A DNA stretch of 64,000 nt from Roseovarius mucosus DSM 17069 (GCF_000768555.3 NZ_KN293981.1:62001-126000); one strand, 5' to 3'; positions 1 through 9,656 are shown, numbered from the stretch's first letter. Notes: a model not told the origin generated them from the letters alone. Program-made: numbers and translations.

Positions 1-1
1 G

Positions 2-220
2 GACATCGGCCGCGCCTTTCTGCCCGCCTATGTACCGCTGGTGGAAAAGCGCAGGAGTCAGCCGTGGTCGGACGCGGACAAGGACACGCAGCTTCAGCAT
101 CGCGGCCTCTACGCCGAATACAACCTCGTCTATGACCGGGGCACCAAATTCGGTCTGGCCACGGGACACGATGCCAACGCCGTGTTGATGAGCCTGCCAC
201 CTCTGGCAAAATGGGTCTGA
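2..220 (+). CDS. hemF: Coproporphyrinogen III oxidase, aerobic (C-terminal part)
   Basis: Only the last 72 codons are in the window; the gene begins to the left. The reading frame ends with a stretch containing RGLYAEYNLVYDRGTKFGL and then LMSLPPLAKWV, which is the conserved C-terminal signature of oxygen-dependent coproporphyrinogen oxidase (family: YVEFNLVYDRGT...SMPP). The enzyme oxidatively decarboxylates coproporphyrinogen III to protoporphyrinogen IX in cytosolic heme synthesis. The next gene is convergent and starts its stop codon 7 bases away, so the two share a very short intergenic space. Confidence 0.93.
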   Translation, partial: DIGRAFLPAYVPLVEKRRSQPWSDADKDTQLQHRGLYAEYNLVYDRGTKFGLATGHDANAVLMSLPPLAKWV

Positions 221-227
221 GCGCGTC

Positions 228-992
228 TCAGGCGACCAGTTTCGACAAATCCGCCGCCGCCGCGCGCATTGCATCCAAGAAATCCATCGCCTGCTCGATG
301 CTGAAGCGCTGAGTGGGCGCGTGAAAGGCAAGTGTCGCCATCAACCGGTCATTGACATCGAGGATCGGCACAGCGAGGGCGATCATATCTTCCATGAACT
401 CCTCTCGGTCGAGCGAATAGCCCTGATCACGCACACGCTGAATTTCCGCCAAGAGCGCGTCGGGATCGGTCAGAGTGTTCGGAGTGCGCGCCACAAGATC
501 GGTGGCTGAGAGGTAGCGCACAAGGTGGCTGCGCGCCAGCGTGCTGAGATACATCTTGCCGCTTGCGGTACAGTAGAACGGCACACGCGTGCCGATGGGT
601 AATTGTATGCGCAGTGGCCATTGCGTCTCGACCCGCTCGAGATAGATCATCGCGTCCCGATCCGGCAGAGCGATATTGCAGGTCTCGCCGACCTCTTGGC
701 TCAGGCGTTGAAGGATCGCCTGACGCGCGGTGCGGATGCGCAGCGAGGACAGAACCCCGCCCGCCAAGGTGCGCAGGCGTGGCCCCGGCGCATAACCGCG
801 CCCATCGAGATCGCGTTGCAAGAACCCTTCTTCCTCGAGCGTGGAAAAGAGGCGGTGAATGGTTGGCTTGGGCAGACCTAGAGATGCATTGATCTCAGTG
901 GGCGTGACTGGCACGCCCACGCGTGCGATTTCCTCGAGCACGAGTAGAAGTCGCAGATTGGTTGGGATTGTTCCTGCGCCTTCGCCATCCAT
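228..992 (-). CDS. IclR-family transcriptional regulator
   Basis: A 254-residue protein with an N-terminal winged helix-turn-helix (about residues 10-75; VTPTEINASLGLPKPTIHRL is the recognition part) and a C-terminal IclR effector domain containing YCTASGKMYL and RDQGYSLDREEF. The start at 992 was chosen because an AAGGGC ribosome site precedes it and the longer frame would run into the upstream permease gene. It lies 13 bases downstream of dctM on the same strand, so it is probably co-transcribed with the TRAP transporter it likely controls. Family knowledge suggests it senses a small aromatic or organic acid; the ligand is not visible. Confidence 0.9.
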   Translation of the reverse strand: MDGEGAGTIPTNLRLLLVLEEIARVGVPVTPTEINASLGLPKPTIHRLFSTLEEEGFLQRDLDGRGYAPGPRLRTLAGGVLSSLRIRTARQAILQRLSQEVGETCNIALPDRDAMIYLERVETQWPLRIQLPIGTRVPFYCTASGKMYLSTLARSHLVRYLSATDLVARTPNTLTDPDALLAEIQRVRDQGYSLDREEFMEDMIALAVPILDVNDRLMATLAFHAPTQRFSIEQAMDFLDAMRAAAADLSKLVA

Positions 993-1005
993 GTTCAGCC
1001 CTTTC

Positions 1006-2364
1006 TTACCGTTGCGGAAGCAGCGCTGTAGACAGGGCAGGCACCAGAGCCACAAGCACCCAGACCGACAACAGCGCCACAAGGTATGGCACGGTGTAGC
1101 GTAAGAGCTTGAAATATGGAACGCCCGTCACCCCAGAGGCCACATAGAGGTTGAGGCCATAGGGCGGCGTGACAAACCCGATTGAGGCCCCGACAAGGAA
1201 GATCACCGCGAATTGCACCGGCTCGACCCCGACGGAATGGGCAATAGGGGCCAGAATCGGGGCCAGAATGATCGTCACCGGCAGGCTCTCGAGAACCATG
1301 CCGCAGACAAAGACGATGGCCATCGCGGTAAAGAGCACCGCGTAGTAGCCGCCCATCGAGGTCACGAAATTGCCGATTACTTCCTGCGCACCCAAAACCG
1401 AGAGGATTTGCTGCATAACCACCGAAACCGCGATAAGCGGTGCGAGAATGCCCGTGATCTGCGCCGAACGCATGGTGATCGAGGGCAATTCCAGGGGGCT
1501 GAAGCCTTCCACCACCAGCATTTCCGAGATCTTCTTTTCGCTGACGTCGCGCCCCTTGGCACCGCCCATCAGCTTGTAGAGCGGCAGGCTAAGAAAGCCC
1601 ACGATGACGCAAAAGCCCACCGTCACACCCGCCGCCTCAGTGGGTGAAAATTTACCAGTGTAGATGCCCCAAAGCACGAGACCGATGGCAAAGAACCCCA
1701 GCCATGCGCCAATCGCGGTCTTGAAAACCCGCAGCGGGCTGAGCGGGATCAGGAACCCCCAGCCATTGCGCCAGCAGATCAGGAAGGCGGCGAACATCAT
1801 GGCCAAAACCATCAATGTGCCCGGAATGATGCCCGCGACGAAAAGTTCGGAAATCGGCAGGTTGAGCAAGAAACCATAGACGATGAAGATGATCGAGGGC
1901 GGGATGATGATGCCCACCGTGCCGCCCGCCGCAGCCGTCGCCGCCGAGAAGCGCGCATCATAGCCGCCTTTGACCATCTCGGGATGCAGCATCGAGCCGA
2001 TGGTCGCAGTGGTGGCCGAGTTGGACCCCGAAATTGCTGCGAAGAGACCGCACGCGCCAAGCGCCGCCATGGCCAGCCCGCCGCGTATCCAGCCAAGGCA
2101 GGCATAGGCGAAATCGCTCAGGCGCCGTGCAATCCCTGAGCGGTTGATGAGATCGCCGGTCAGAATGAAGAGCGGCATCGCCAGAAGCGCAAACCCATCG
2201 GTGAACACATCCCCGAGCGCCCCTCCAATGTTCTGAAGCGGCATGCCAAGAACAAAGGAGACGCCGATCACCCAATAGCCGATGACCAGAAACACCGGCA
2301 CACCCAGCATGAAGAGAAACGTTACCCCGATGGAGATAGCAGTGATGAGAGTTGGGTCGCTCAT
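1006..2364 (-). CDS. dctM: TRAP transporter large permease (DctM)
   Basis: A 452-residue polytopic membrane protein with the DctM family pattern of many hydrophobic helices. Visible landmarks are the glycine-rich AALGACGLFAAISGSNSATTATIGSM region and GGTVGIIIPPSIIFIVYGF. It forms the ion-coupled translocation channel of a tripartite transporter. Its start is one base past the dctQ stop, so the two are tightly coupled. An insertion of about 60 residues between helices (around GGAKGRDVSEKKISEML) makes it slightly longer than the usual 425-430 residues. Confidence 0.94.
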   Translation of the reverse strand: MSDPTLITAISIGVTFLFMLGVPVFLVIGYWVIGVSFVLGMPLQNIGGALGDVFTDGFALLAMPLFILTGDLINRSGIARRLSDFAYACLGWIRGGLAMAALGACGLFAAISGSNSATTATIGSMLHPEMVKGGYDARFSAATAAAGGTVGIIIPPSIIFIVYGFLLNLPISELFVAGIIPGTLMVLAMMFAAFLICWRNGWGFLIPLSPLRVFKTAIGAWLGFFAIGLVLWGIYTGKFSPTEAAGVTVGFCVIVGFLSLPLYKLMGGAKGRDVSEKKISEMLVVEGFSPLELPSITMRSAQITGILAPLIAVSVVMQQILSVLGAQEVIGNFVTSMGGYYAVLFTAMAIVFVCGMVLESLPVTIILAPILAPIAHSVGVEPVQFAVIFLVGASIGFVTPPYGLNLYVASGVTGVPYFKLLRYTVPYLVALLSVWVLVALVPALSTALLPQR

Positions 2365-2365
2365 G

Positions 2366-3034
2366 TCAATCGCCTCCGATCACTGCTTGGGTGATCAGGG
2401 TCTCGCCACTGCGGAAATTGGCAATATCTATCACAACATTCTCGATCACCCGCGCAACCAGCGTGGTAAAGGCCAGAGGCACGGACAAAAGGAACCACCA
2501 TTGCATCACATTGTCGGTGCCCAGCATGATCTGAAAATTCGCGGCCGAGTTGATGGCGACTTTGGTTGACGTAACAACGACGACCCAGGCAAACCCGGTC
2601 CAAAGCAGTGCGTCGAGCATCAGGCACCCCATCTGACCCGCACGCGACATGGCGTTGCGGAATTCGGCAAAGGCCAAATGCGTGCGTAGTTTGACGTTAT
2701 AGCTGCACCCGAAATACGTCATGATCAGAAAGAGAAACGGCGGCAGCGTAGTGGACCATGGTACCTGTTGCGACAGCGCGAAGCGGCGAAACACCTCGAC
2801 AAAGATGATTCCGCCGATAGCCAGATAAGACACGACCATGATGGTCTTTTCCAGATTTCGCTCTGCCCAAGGGCTAAGGCGATAGAACACCAATATCACC
2901 AAGGCCAACGCCAGCATCGCGGCCAGACCGAGCGGCCAGGCCGCTGGTTCGTTCATCGCCTGACTCAACATCCAGGAATCGCCTGCCATGAGGGCACTCA
3001 GGATATCGCCTGTGCCCTGAAACCAGCCGGTCAT
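2366..3034 (-). CDS. dctQ: TRAP transporter small permease (DctQ)
   Basis: A 222-residue protein with four predicted membrane helices (for example LGLAAMLALALVILVFYRL and IMVVSYLAIGGIIFVEVF), as expected for DctQ. The start at 3034 follows a strong GGAGG site; the longer frame upstream lacks one. DctQ holds the large permease DctM in the inner membrane, and the neighbours on either side are the binding protein and the large permease of the same system. Confidence 0.9.
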   Translation of the reverse strand: MTGWFQGTGDILSALMAGDSWMLSQAMNEPAAWPLGLAAMLALALVILVFYRLSPWAERNLEKTIMVVSYLAIGGIIFVEVFRRFALSQQVPWSTTLPPFLFLIMTYFGCSYNVKLRTHLAFAEFRNAMSRAGQMGCLMLDALLWTGFAWVVVVTSTKVAINSAANFQIMLGTDNVMQWWFLLSVPLAFTTLVARVIENVVIDIANFRSGETLITQAVIGGD

Positions 3035-3125
3035 GCCCGTTCCTCCCTTTGGGTTGCCGTATGTCCGTGCCGCACGTGTCGGCGGCTTGGGGTATCGGGC
3101 CACGCGGATTGCGCGACCCGATCAG

Positions 3126-3143
3126 AGCCTATCGTCTTAGGCT
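3126..3143 (-). promoter_or_regulatory. Hairpin overlapping the dctP stop codon
   Basis: AGCCTA and TAGGCT form a perfect 6-bp inverted repeat with a 6-base loop. It sits across the stop codon of the binding-protein gene and before dctQ. There is no U tract, so it more likely limits read-through or protects the 3' end of the dctP message than ends transcription. Confidence 0.4.
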
Positions 3144-4372
3144 GACCGCCACCAGCGGCGCGGTTCGACGTTCTCAGGCAGCGTATCCACAGGGATCTCC
3201 CGCGCGACGTTGTAGATTTCCTGATAAGTGTCGATGCCACCGGCCCAACCATTGAGCCGCTCGCGCCATTGCGCCCAAGGCTCTGGGTTGAACTCGGGCG
3301 AGCACATTTCCTCGGCCATCTTGATCTGATCGTCGGCGAGAAATGCCGGGCGCACACCGTTCTGGGCAAAAATGGTGCCGGGCAGTTGCGGGTCTGAAAA
3401 GCCCACCGTCTTGACAAGCGCCGCCTCGTTGGCCGCCTGCACATGGACCTGCGCCAGATAGGCGGACTCCATGATTGCATCCTGCAAATGCGCCTCCATC
3501 GCGTCGAACACCTTGACCGACATCGAAGTGTGCTCTGTGCCACAGAAGAATTTGAGGTCGACCGACTGGCTGACAACGGGGGCCATATTCGCATAGGCCA
3601 CGGCAGAGGCCCAAGTTTCGGCCCCGTCGATCAACCCCTGCTTGAGCCCATCGAGCGTTTCCTCCCACGCCACTGGCACCGGGTTAAGGTTGAGCAGTTG
3701 CATTGCGATCCGACCGAGTTGCGTGCCGGTCACGCGGTTCTTGGTACCGAACAATTCCTCGAGCTTCGTCACGGTGGGCTTATCGGCAAAGGACTGGCCC
3801 ATCTGGAGACCGCGCAATTCGCAATGCGAGAACAGGAACTTTAGCCCATGCCGCTTTTCCAAGGGCTCGCGCAGAATTTTCTGCGAGGCGGGGCTATAGA
3901 GGAAATGATACTGCGCGGCCCGGCTGGGGAACATATAGGCATAGTCGAGCACGTTCAGATAGGGCGCACCGCCGGCAGAATTCTGCGTCGAGGCGGAATA
4001 CATATCGACCACACCTGTTTGGGTCTTTTCCACGCAGTTGAGCTGTCCACAGATCTGGTTGTCGCCGATGAATTCCACACGAATTTCGCCCTCGGTCCGC
4101 TCCTCCAGATCGCGGGCAAATTCCAGAACGCCGGCGCGTTCGATCAGGAGGTTGCGCGCGTTAAATCCTGCGGCCCCCAGTTTCAGCGTGTGCTTGGGCT
4201 CTTTGCCAAAGCGCTTTTCATAGGTGCTCTCGGCCGCGCGCGCCAAAGACGGAAGCGAGACCGCCCCCGTCAGCGCCCCCGCACCCAATACCACGGATGA
4301 CAGGCCGAACTGACCTGACAGGCGGAACAGGTCCCGGCGGGAAATTCCGCTCAGGGCTTTCGATACTTTCAT
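3137..4372 (-). CDS. dctP: TRAP transporter substrate-binding protein (DctP)
   Basis: A 411-residue periplasmic binding protein. The N-terminus has a twin-arginine motif (SRRDLFRLSGQ) followed by a hydrophobic stretch and an Ala-rich cleavage region near residue 45, so export by Tat is likely. The start at 4372 follows a GGGAGGAG site. The mature part has the DctP fold signatures AWEETLDGLKQGLIDGAETWAS and FFCGTEHTSMS. It captures the solute for DctQM. The IclR gene and the divergent GMC oxidoreductase suggest an organic alcohol or acid substrate, but this is inference. Confidence 0.92.
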   Translation of the reverse strand: MKVSKALSGISRRDLFRLSGQFGLSSVVLGAGALTGAVSLPSLARAAESTYEKRFGKEPKHTLKLGAAGFNARNLLIERAGVLEFARDLEERTEGEIRVEFIGDNQICGQLNCVEKTQTGVVDMYSASTQNSAGGAPYLNVLDYAYMFPSRAAQYHFLYSPASQKILREPLEKRHGLKFLFSHCELRGLQMGQSFADKPTVTKLEELFGTKNRVTGTQLGRIAMQLLNLNPVPVAWEETLDGLKQGLIDGAETWASAVAYANMAPVVSQSVDLKFFCGTEHTSMSVKVFDAMEAHLQDAIMESAYLAQVHVQAANEAALVKTVGFSDPQLPGTIFAQNGVRPAFLADDQIKMAEEMCSPEFNPEPWAQWRERLNGWAGGIDTYQEIYNVAREIPVDTLPENVEPRRWWRSA

Positions 4373-4426
4373 GGTCTCCTCCCTATTGTGCAATTTTGAT
4401 ACTTGCAGTCTCAATATTGATCGAAT

Positions 4427-4448
4427 TATCCTTAATCTGGCAAGGATA
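4427..4448. promoter_or_regulatory. Inverted repeat in the divergent dctP/GMC promoter region
   Basis: TATCCTT and AAGGATA are perfect 7-bp arms separated by 8 bases, in the only intergenic space between the divergent dctP operon and the GMC oxidoreductase. It is a candidate operator for the IclR regulator; no consensus is available here to prove this. Confidence 0.3.
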
Positions 4449-4488
4449 TTTTTTCCATGCACCAAGAATGACCAAATGGAGGCCCGGA

Positions 4489-6102
4489 ATGTCGGAGATT
4501 TCAGCGGATTACGTGATCGTCGGCGCGGGCTCTGCCGGATGTGTGCTGGCGAATCGCCTCTCAGCGAACCCCGCGATCAAGGTCGTTCTGCTTGAGGCAG
4601 GCGGCCGCGACTGGAACCCGTGGATTCATATTCCAGTGGGATATTTCAAGACCATGCACAATCCGGCGGTGGATTGGTGTTATCGCACAGATCCCGATCC
4701 GGGGCTGAATGGCCGCGCACTCGATTGGCCACGCGGCAAGGTGTTGGGTGGCTCGTCCTCTCTCAACGGCTTGCTCTACGTGCGCGGTCAGCCGCAGGAT
4801 TACGATCGTTGGGCGCAAATGGGCAATCCGGGCTGGGGGTGGGAGGATGTGCTGCCGCTCTTCAAACGCTCCGAACATCAAGAACGCGGTGCCGATGAGT
4901 ATCACGGCGATCAGGGCACGCTTTGGGTCTCTGACATGCGCCTCAAACGCCCGATCTGTGACGCTTGGGTGGCCGCCGCACAGGAGGCGGGCTATCCGTT
5001 CAATCCCGATTACAACGGGGCCACACAAGAGGGCGTGGGGTATTTCCAACTGACCACGCGCAACGGGCGGCGGTGTTCTGCGGCTGTGGCCTTTCTCAAC
5101 CCGGCGCGCAAACGGCCGAACCTGACCATAATCACCCATGCCCAGGCCAGCCACATCATCCTTGAGGGGCGGCGCGCGACCGGCGTGGCCTACCGCGACC
5201 GGGCAGGCTTGGATCAGGTGGTCCGGGCGGGACGCGAGGTGATCTTGTCCTCGGGTGCAATCGGCTCGCCCCAGATATTGATGCTGTCGGGCATTGGCGA
5301 AGCAGCGCATTTGCAGGATCACGGAATCGAGGTGCGCCGTGACCTGCGGGCGGTTGGGCGTCACATGCAGGACCATCTGCAAGCACGGCTGGTGTTCAAA
5401 TGCCATGAGCCGACGATGAACGACGAGGTGCGCAGCCTCACCAACCAGGCTCGCATCGCGCTGAAATATGCTCTCTCGCGTTCAGGCCCCATGGCCATGG
5501 CGGCCAGCCTTGCGACCGGCTTCCTGCGCACGGGCGACCATGTCGAGACACCGGATATTCAGTTCCATGTCCAACCCTGGTCCGCCGACAGCCCAGGTGA
5601 AGGCGTGCATCGCTTCTCGGCCTTTACCATGTCGGTCTGTCAGTTGCGGCCGGAAAGCCGAGGAGAAATCCGCCTCGCCTCAGCCGATCCGCGGCGCTAT
5701 CCGAAGATCATCCCCAACTACCTCTCGACCGAGACCGATTGCCGGACCATCGTCGAAGGGATCAAGATCGCTCGCCGCATCGCGCGCTGCGCGCCGTTAA
5801 CGTCAAAGATCTCAGAGGAGTTCCGCCCCGACCGCACGCTTGACCTTGAGGATTACGAAGGCACGCTGGATTGGGCGCGGCGCTATTCAACCACGATCTA
5901 TCATCCGACCGGCACCTGCAAGATGGGACAGGGACCAGATACCGTGGTGGATGCGCGGCTGCGCGTGCATGGCATTGACGGGCTGCGCGTGGCGGATTGC
6001 TCGATCATGCCCGAGATCGTTTCGGGCAACACCAACGCCCCCGCCATCATGATCGGCGAGAAAGCCTCGGACATGATCCTCGAGGATCGCGTGGTGGGCT
6101 AA
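4489..6102 (+). CDS. GMC-family FAD oxidoreductase (choline/alcohol dehydrogenase-like)
   Basis: A 537-residue flavoprotein. The N-terminal dinucleotide motif [17 protein letters not shown] starts at residue 9, followed by the GMC signature around [18 protein letters not shown] and the second signature [17 protein letters not shown]. The C-terminal catalytic His region is [10 protein letters not shown]...[17 protein letters not shown]. The start follows a GGAGG site. Family members oxidise alcohols to aldehydes with FAD. Divergent placement against the dctPQM-iclR operon suggests it acts on the imported compound. It resembles choline dehydrogenase but no choline or betaine genes are nearby, so the substrate is left open. 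Confidence 0.9.
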   Translation: MSEISADYVIVGAGSAGCVLANRLSANPAIKVVLLEAGGRDWNPWIHIPVGYFKTMHNPAVDWCYRTDPDPGLNGRALDWPRGKVLGGSSSLNGLLYVRGQPQDYDRWAQMGNPGWGWEDVLPLFKRSEHQERGADEYHGDQGTLWVSDMRLKRPICDAWVAAAQEAGYPFNPDYNGATQEGVGYFQLTTRNGRRCSAAVAFLNPARKRPNLTIITHAQASHIILEGRRATGVAYRDRAGLDQVVRAGREVILSSGAIGSPQILMLSGIGEAAHLQDHGIEVRRDLRAVGRHMQDHLQARLVFKCHEPTMNDEVRSLTNQARIALKYALSRSGPMAMAASLATGFLRTGDHVETPDIQFHVQPWSADSPGEGVHRFSAFTMSVCQLRPESRGEIRLASADPRRYPKIIPNYLSTETDCRTIVEGIKIARRIARCAPLTSKISEEFRPDRTLDLEDYEGTLDWARRYSTTIYHPTGTCKMGQGPDTVVDARLRVHGIDGLRVADCSIMPEIVSGNTNAPAIMIGEKASDMILEDRVVG

Positions 6103-6160
6103 GCGCGGCTCGTGGCTAGGTTTCGGCCTGTAATACCTCGGGCGGCCCGTCTCAGCCGGA

Positions 6161-7468
6161 TCAGTCCGCGTCGCCACGTCCGCGCAGGTGGCTAGCGCTA
6201 ATCTTGGCGTTCAGTGTGCGACGCGGGATGCCAAGCTCCTGCGCCGCGCGGGCGGTGTTGCCCTTGCAGCGGTCCAGCACACGCGCGATCTCCATCGTCT
6301 CGAACTGGCGGACGCGCTCCTTCAGCGTGCCAACGGGGGCGGCGCCCGTGCCGCCGGCGCGGGTGTCGAGGCCGATGACGCGGCGCTGCGCAAGCTGGCG
6401 GAGCTCATGCGCGTTACCGGGCCAGTGGTGGCGCAGCAAGGCCTTGCGGTCGGCGAAGGTAATCTCGGGTTCCGGCAGGCCGTAGCGGGCGGCGGCTTCG
6501 GCCACGAAATGAGTGAAAAGCAGTGGGATATCGGCGGATATCTCGCGCAGCGGCGGCAGGGTCAGCTCGACCGCGGCGAGGCGGAAGAAGAGATCGAGGC
6601 GGAAGCGGTCCTGAGCGATCAGGTCCTTCAGGTCAGCGGCGCTCGCCGCCAGGATGCGCAGGTCGACGGGGCGAGTGTCGCCGTCGACCTCCACCGCGCA
6701 GGACTGGATCACGCCGAGCAGCCGGGATTGCAGCGAGAGGGGCAGCGCCTCGATCTGGTCAAGAAAGAGCGTACCGCCGTCCGCCTGGACGATGCGACCG
6801 GAGCGATAGGTGCCGTCAGAGCGGAGGTGGCCGAAGAGGTCTGCGTCGAAGTTGTCCTCGCGAAGGGCCGCGCAGTTAATGGTGACGAAGGGACCCGCTG
6901 CGCGCGGTCCTCTCTGGTGCAGGATGCGCGCAGTGAGGTCTTTGCCGGTCCCTGTCTCCCCCATCAAGAGCACGTCGACGTCGAGGGGGGCGATCTTTTC
7001 TATGCGCTTGCGTATGTTGTCGATCGCCGTGGTCTCTCCCAACAGACGCGGCTTCAGCGCGTCGAGGGAGGCGCGGAGTGCCGCGTTCTCTTTCCGTAGG
7101 TGAACGGCTTGCAGCGTTCGGGTCACAACGGAGAGAAGGTGATCGGCGTCATAAGGCTTTTCGAGGAAATCCTGCGCGCCAAGGTGGATAGCCTTGACCG
7201 CCTGTCCGACGTCGCCATGGCCGGTGAGCAGGATCAGCGGCAAGTCGACGGCGCGGCCGCGGACCGCTTCTAGAAAGGCGATGCCGTCCACGCCGGGCAT
7301 CCGCAGGTCGCTGAGGATGAGGTCTGGCGTGTCGACGTCCATCTGGTCGAGGGCGGCGCGCGCGCCGTCGAATCCCTGCGCGTCATAGCCTGTGGTAGCC
7401 ATCAGATCGCAAAGACCGATGCGGTGGTCGTCGTCGTCGTCCACGACCCAGATGCGGGCGCGGGTCAT
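6161..7468 (-). CDS. NtrC/DctD-like response regulator lacking a recognisable GAFTGA motif
   Basis: A 435-residue regulator: receiver domain (residues 5-115, phospho-acceptor Asp54 in LSDLRMPG), AAA+ domain with Walker A GETGTGKD (170-177) and Walker B region GGTLFLDQIEALP, then a Fis-type helix-turn-helix at the C-terminus (GNTARAAQELGIPRRTLNAK). Where sigma-54 activators have GAFTGA (about residues 215-222) this protein reads HLRSDGTYRSGR, so contact with sigma-54 is doubtful. It overlaps the kinase gene by 4 bases (ATGA) and probably controls the neighbouring TAXI transporter. Confidence 0.88.
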   Translation of the reverse strand: MTRARIWVVDDDDDHRIGLCDLMATTGYDAQGFDGARAALDQMDVDTPDLILSDLRMPGVDGIAFLEAVRGRAVDLPLILLTGHGDVGQAVKAIHLGAQDFLEKPYDADHLLSVVTRTLQAVHLRKENAALRASLDALKPRLLGETTAIDNIRKRIEKIAPLDVDVLLMGETGTGKDLTARILHQRGPRAAGPFVTINCAALREDNFDADLFGHLRSDGTYRSGRIVQADGGTLFLDQIEALPLSLQSRLLGVIQSCAVEVDGDTRPVDLRILAASAADLKDLIAQDRFRLDLFFRLAAVELTLPPLREISADIPLLFTHFVAEAAARYGLPEPEITFADRKALLRHHWPGNAHELRQLAQRRVIGLDTRAGGTGAAPVGTLKERVRQFETMEIARVLDRCKGNTARAAQELGIPRRTLNAKISASHLRGRGDAD

Positions 7469-9255
7469 GCGGCGTCAACCGCTGTCGCCCCGGCGGCGCG
7501 AGGCAGTGTGATGGTGGCGCAGGTGCCGGCGCCGGGGTTAGAAGTCAGGCGAAGGGTGCCGTGGAAATCCTCCACGATGGTCTGGCTGATCGAGAGTCCG
7601 AGGCCCAGACCGTCGCCGCCGGTCTTGGTGCTGTAGAAGGGCTCTCCGATCTTGCTGAGCGCGGCAGGCTCGATCCCGGTGCCGGCGTCGGTGACGCGCA
7701 GGATGACCTGGGTGGCCGTCACTTCCCGTGACACAGTCACCGCGCGAGTCTCGACGTTTGCCACTGCGTCGAGCGCATTCAGCAACAGGTTCACCATCAC
7801 CTGTTCCAACCGGACGAGGCCGCCGATGACCTCTGGTGCCGGGCCCTCTCTTGGGGCGGAAAGGGTGACGCCCAGAACGTCGGCGCGGTGGCGGACGAGG
7901 TCGAGGGCATTGTCGACCACCTGATCCATATCGACCCGGGAGAGGTTGCCGGTTTCCCTACGTCCGAAGCTCTTGAGATGACGGATGGTGCGCAGCATCC
8001 GTCGGATGTGACCGCGGGCGCTTTCTATCCGGGCGGTGGTTTCATCGTCGGTGCCTCGCGTGCTGATGACGGCCGCTGCAAGGGTCGCCTCCATCGCCGC
8101 AAGGGGCTGTGATACCTCGTGCACGATGGCCGAGGACATGCGGCCGAGGGCGGCCATCTTTTCCGAATGGATCAGCGCCTCCTGGGTGTCGCGCAGTTCG
8201 GTTTCGGCGGCGCGGCGGGTCTCGATCTCCTGGGCCAGTTCACGGGTGCGCCGCTCGACCTGCTGTTCCAAGAGGCGACCCTGTTGCAGTCGCATCGCGA
8301 CGAGACGACGACGTTGCAGGAGGGTCTGCGCCAGCAGGGCAGCAGCGAGCGCCGTCAAGCCGGAGATCGCGGCACCCGCCAGAGCTGCGCGCAGGGCACC
8401 GCGCGCGGGGAGGGCGGAAAGCACCTGCCAGCCGTCGGGATCGATCGGTAGCCTGCGCATTAGCAGCCAACGCCCGTTGACGTCGACCGGGCGCGCGTTC
8501 TGAAGCGCGCCGTCTATCGAGAGGAGCGGCGGCGTGGTGTCAAGCGCGACCCCTTCGTAGCGGCGGGTGGCAGACACGCGGGCCAGCACCTCGGGGCTCA
8601 ACGCCAGCAGCGGCTTGTAGAGCCAGGAGGGGTGACCGGAGAGGAAGACAATACCGTTGTCATCCGCGATGGCGACATCCGCGGCCGCGTTGCGCCAGGC
8701 GTCCTGCAGCGGCACAAGGTCGACCTTAACGACGATCACCGCACGCGTGCCATTCGGAAGGGTGACGCGCGATGATAGGAAATAGCCGGGCCGGCCGGTG
8801 GTCACCCCGATGGCGTAGAACCGCCCCGACCCCGTCTGCATGGCGTCGCCGAAATAAGGGCGAAAGCTGTAGTCCGCGCCAACGAAACTTTCCGGCGTGT
8901 GCCAGTTGCTGGCGGCAAGGGTGCGGCCCTGATCGTTCAGCAGGTAAAGTTGATCGGCTCCGGAGGCTCTGGCAACGGTTTCGAGGTAGCGGTTGGCGGC
9001 GTCGATCGCCGAAGGGTTCTGCGGGTCGGTTATGGCCTGACCGATCCGCACGTCCTCTGCCGCAACGCGGGGGAGATATCGGAAACGGTCGATCTCTGTC
9101 TCGATGGCGCGGCGTGTAAGAGTGAGGGACTGGTCCAGCGTTTCGGCCACGCGGGAGGTGGCGATGCGATAGGCAACGCCCCCCCCGGCCAGCGCCACGG
9201 CAAGCGCAAGGCATACAAGCAGGATCAGCGGGCGGGTCCGGAGTGGGCGGGTCAT
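7465..9255 (-). CDS. DctB-like sensor histidine kinase
   Basis: A 596-residue membrane kinase. A first transmembrane helix (LILLVCLALAVALAGGGVAY) is followed by a periplasmic sensor of the double-Cache type found in DctB (SFRPYFGDAMQTGSGRFYAIG), a second helix near residue 290, a coiled region, the H-box IVHEVSQPLAAMEATL and ATPase N and G boxes (NLLLNALDAV, GGDGLGLGLSISQ). The start at 9255 begins just before the first helix; an in-frame ATG at 9309 is an alternative overlapping the DUF1850 gene by 10 bases, and neither has a clear ribosome site. It phosphorylates the adjacent response regulator. Confidence 0.88.
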   Translation of the reverse strand: MTRPLRTRPLILLVCLALAVALAGGGVAYRIATSRVAETLDQSLTLTRRAIETEIDRFRYLPRVAAEDVRIGQAITDPQNPSAIDAANRYLETVARASGADQLYLLNDQGRTLAASNWHTPESFVGADYSFRPYFGDAMQTGSGRFYAIGVTTGRPGYFLSSRVTLPNGTRAVIVVKVDLVPLQDAWRNAAADVAIADDNGIVFLSGHPSWLYKPLLALSPEVLARVSATRRYEGVALDTTPPLLSIDGALQNARPVDVNGRWLLMRRLPIDPDGWQVLSALPARGALRAALAGAAISGLTALAAALLAQTLLQRRRLVAMRLQQGRLLEQQVERRTRELAQEIETRRAAETELRDTQEALIHSEKMAALGRMSSAIVHEVSQPLAAMEATLAAAVISTRGTDDETTARIESARGHIRRMLRTIRHLKSFGRRETGNLSRVDMDQVVDNALDLVRHRADVLGVTLSAPREGPAPEVIGGLVRLEQVMVNLLLNALDAVANVETRAVTVSREVTATQVILRVTDAGTGIEPAALSKIGEPFYSTKTGGDGLGLGLSISQTIVEDFHGTLRLTSNPGAGTCATITLPRAAGATAVDAA

Positions 9256-9299
9256 GGCGTCGCGCAGTCTGGCACCATGCTTGCGGAAAGTTAAGCCAC

Positions 9300-9656
9300 T
9301 TATCGGCATGGCGAGAGCGTGATGGGCGCCCCCATTTCCGCACCAATGACACGACAGTTGCCGTCCCCGCAGAGCGTCCAGCCGTCTTCTGTCGCGCCGG
9401 AGGCGGCAAGCGTCAACTCCGGCACATCAAGGTGGCCCGGCGAGACCCACCAACCGTCCTGCAGGACGGCGTCCGGTCCGGGCTCCATCCCTGCGCCAGA
9501 GCCCTTGATCCGGGACTGTCGCAGGGTGAGACCGGTTGCCGTCACGTGCCAGGCCTCCTCCCACGTCACCTTTTCGACGGAGTGGGTCCAGGACAGTGTC
9601 ACCACCGGGTCGGCCAGTGTCAGCGCAAAGGTTCCGATGGCGAGGCAGATGCTCAT
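9300..9656 (-). CDS. DUF1850 domain-containing protein
   Basis: A 118-residue protein with a signal-like hydrophobic start (MSICLAIGTFALTLADP) and the DUF1850 core around LSWTHSVEKVTWEEAW, ending in CGDGNCRVIG. The start overlaps the TRAP permease stop by 4 bases (ATGA), which indicates translational coupling. DUF1850 proteins are regularly encoded next to TAXI-type TRAP systems; their exact role in transport is not established. Confidence 0.82.
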   Translation of the reverse strand: MSICLAIGTFALTLADPVVTLSWTHSVEKVTWEEAWHVTATGLTLRQSRIKGSGAGMEPGPDAVLQDGWWVSPGHLDVPELTLAASGATEDGWTLCGDGNCRVIGAEMGAPITLSPCR

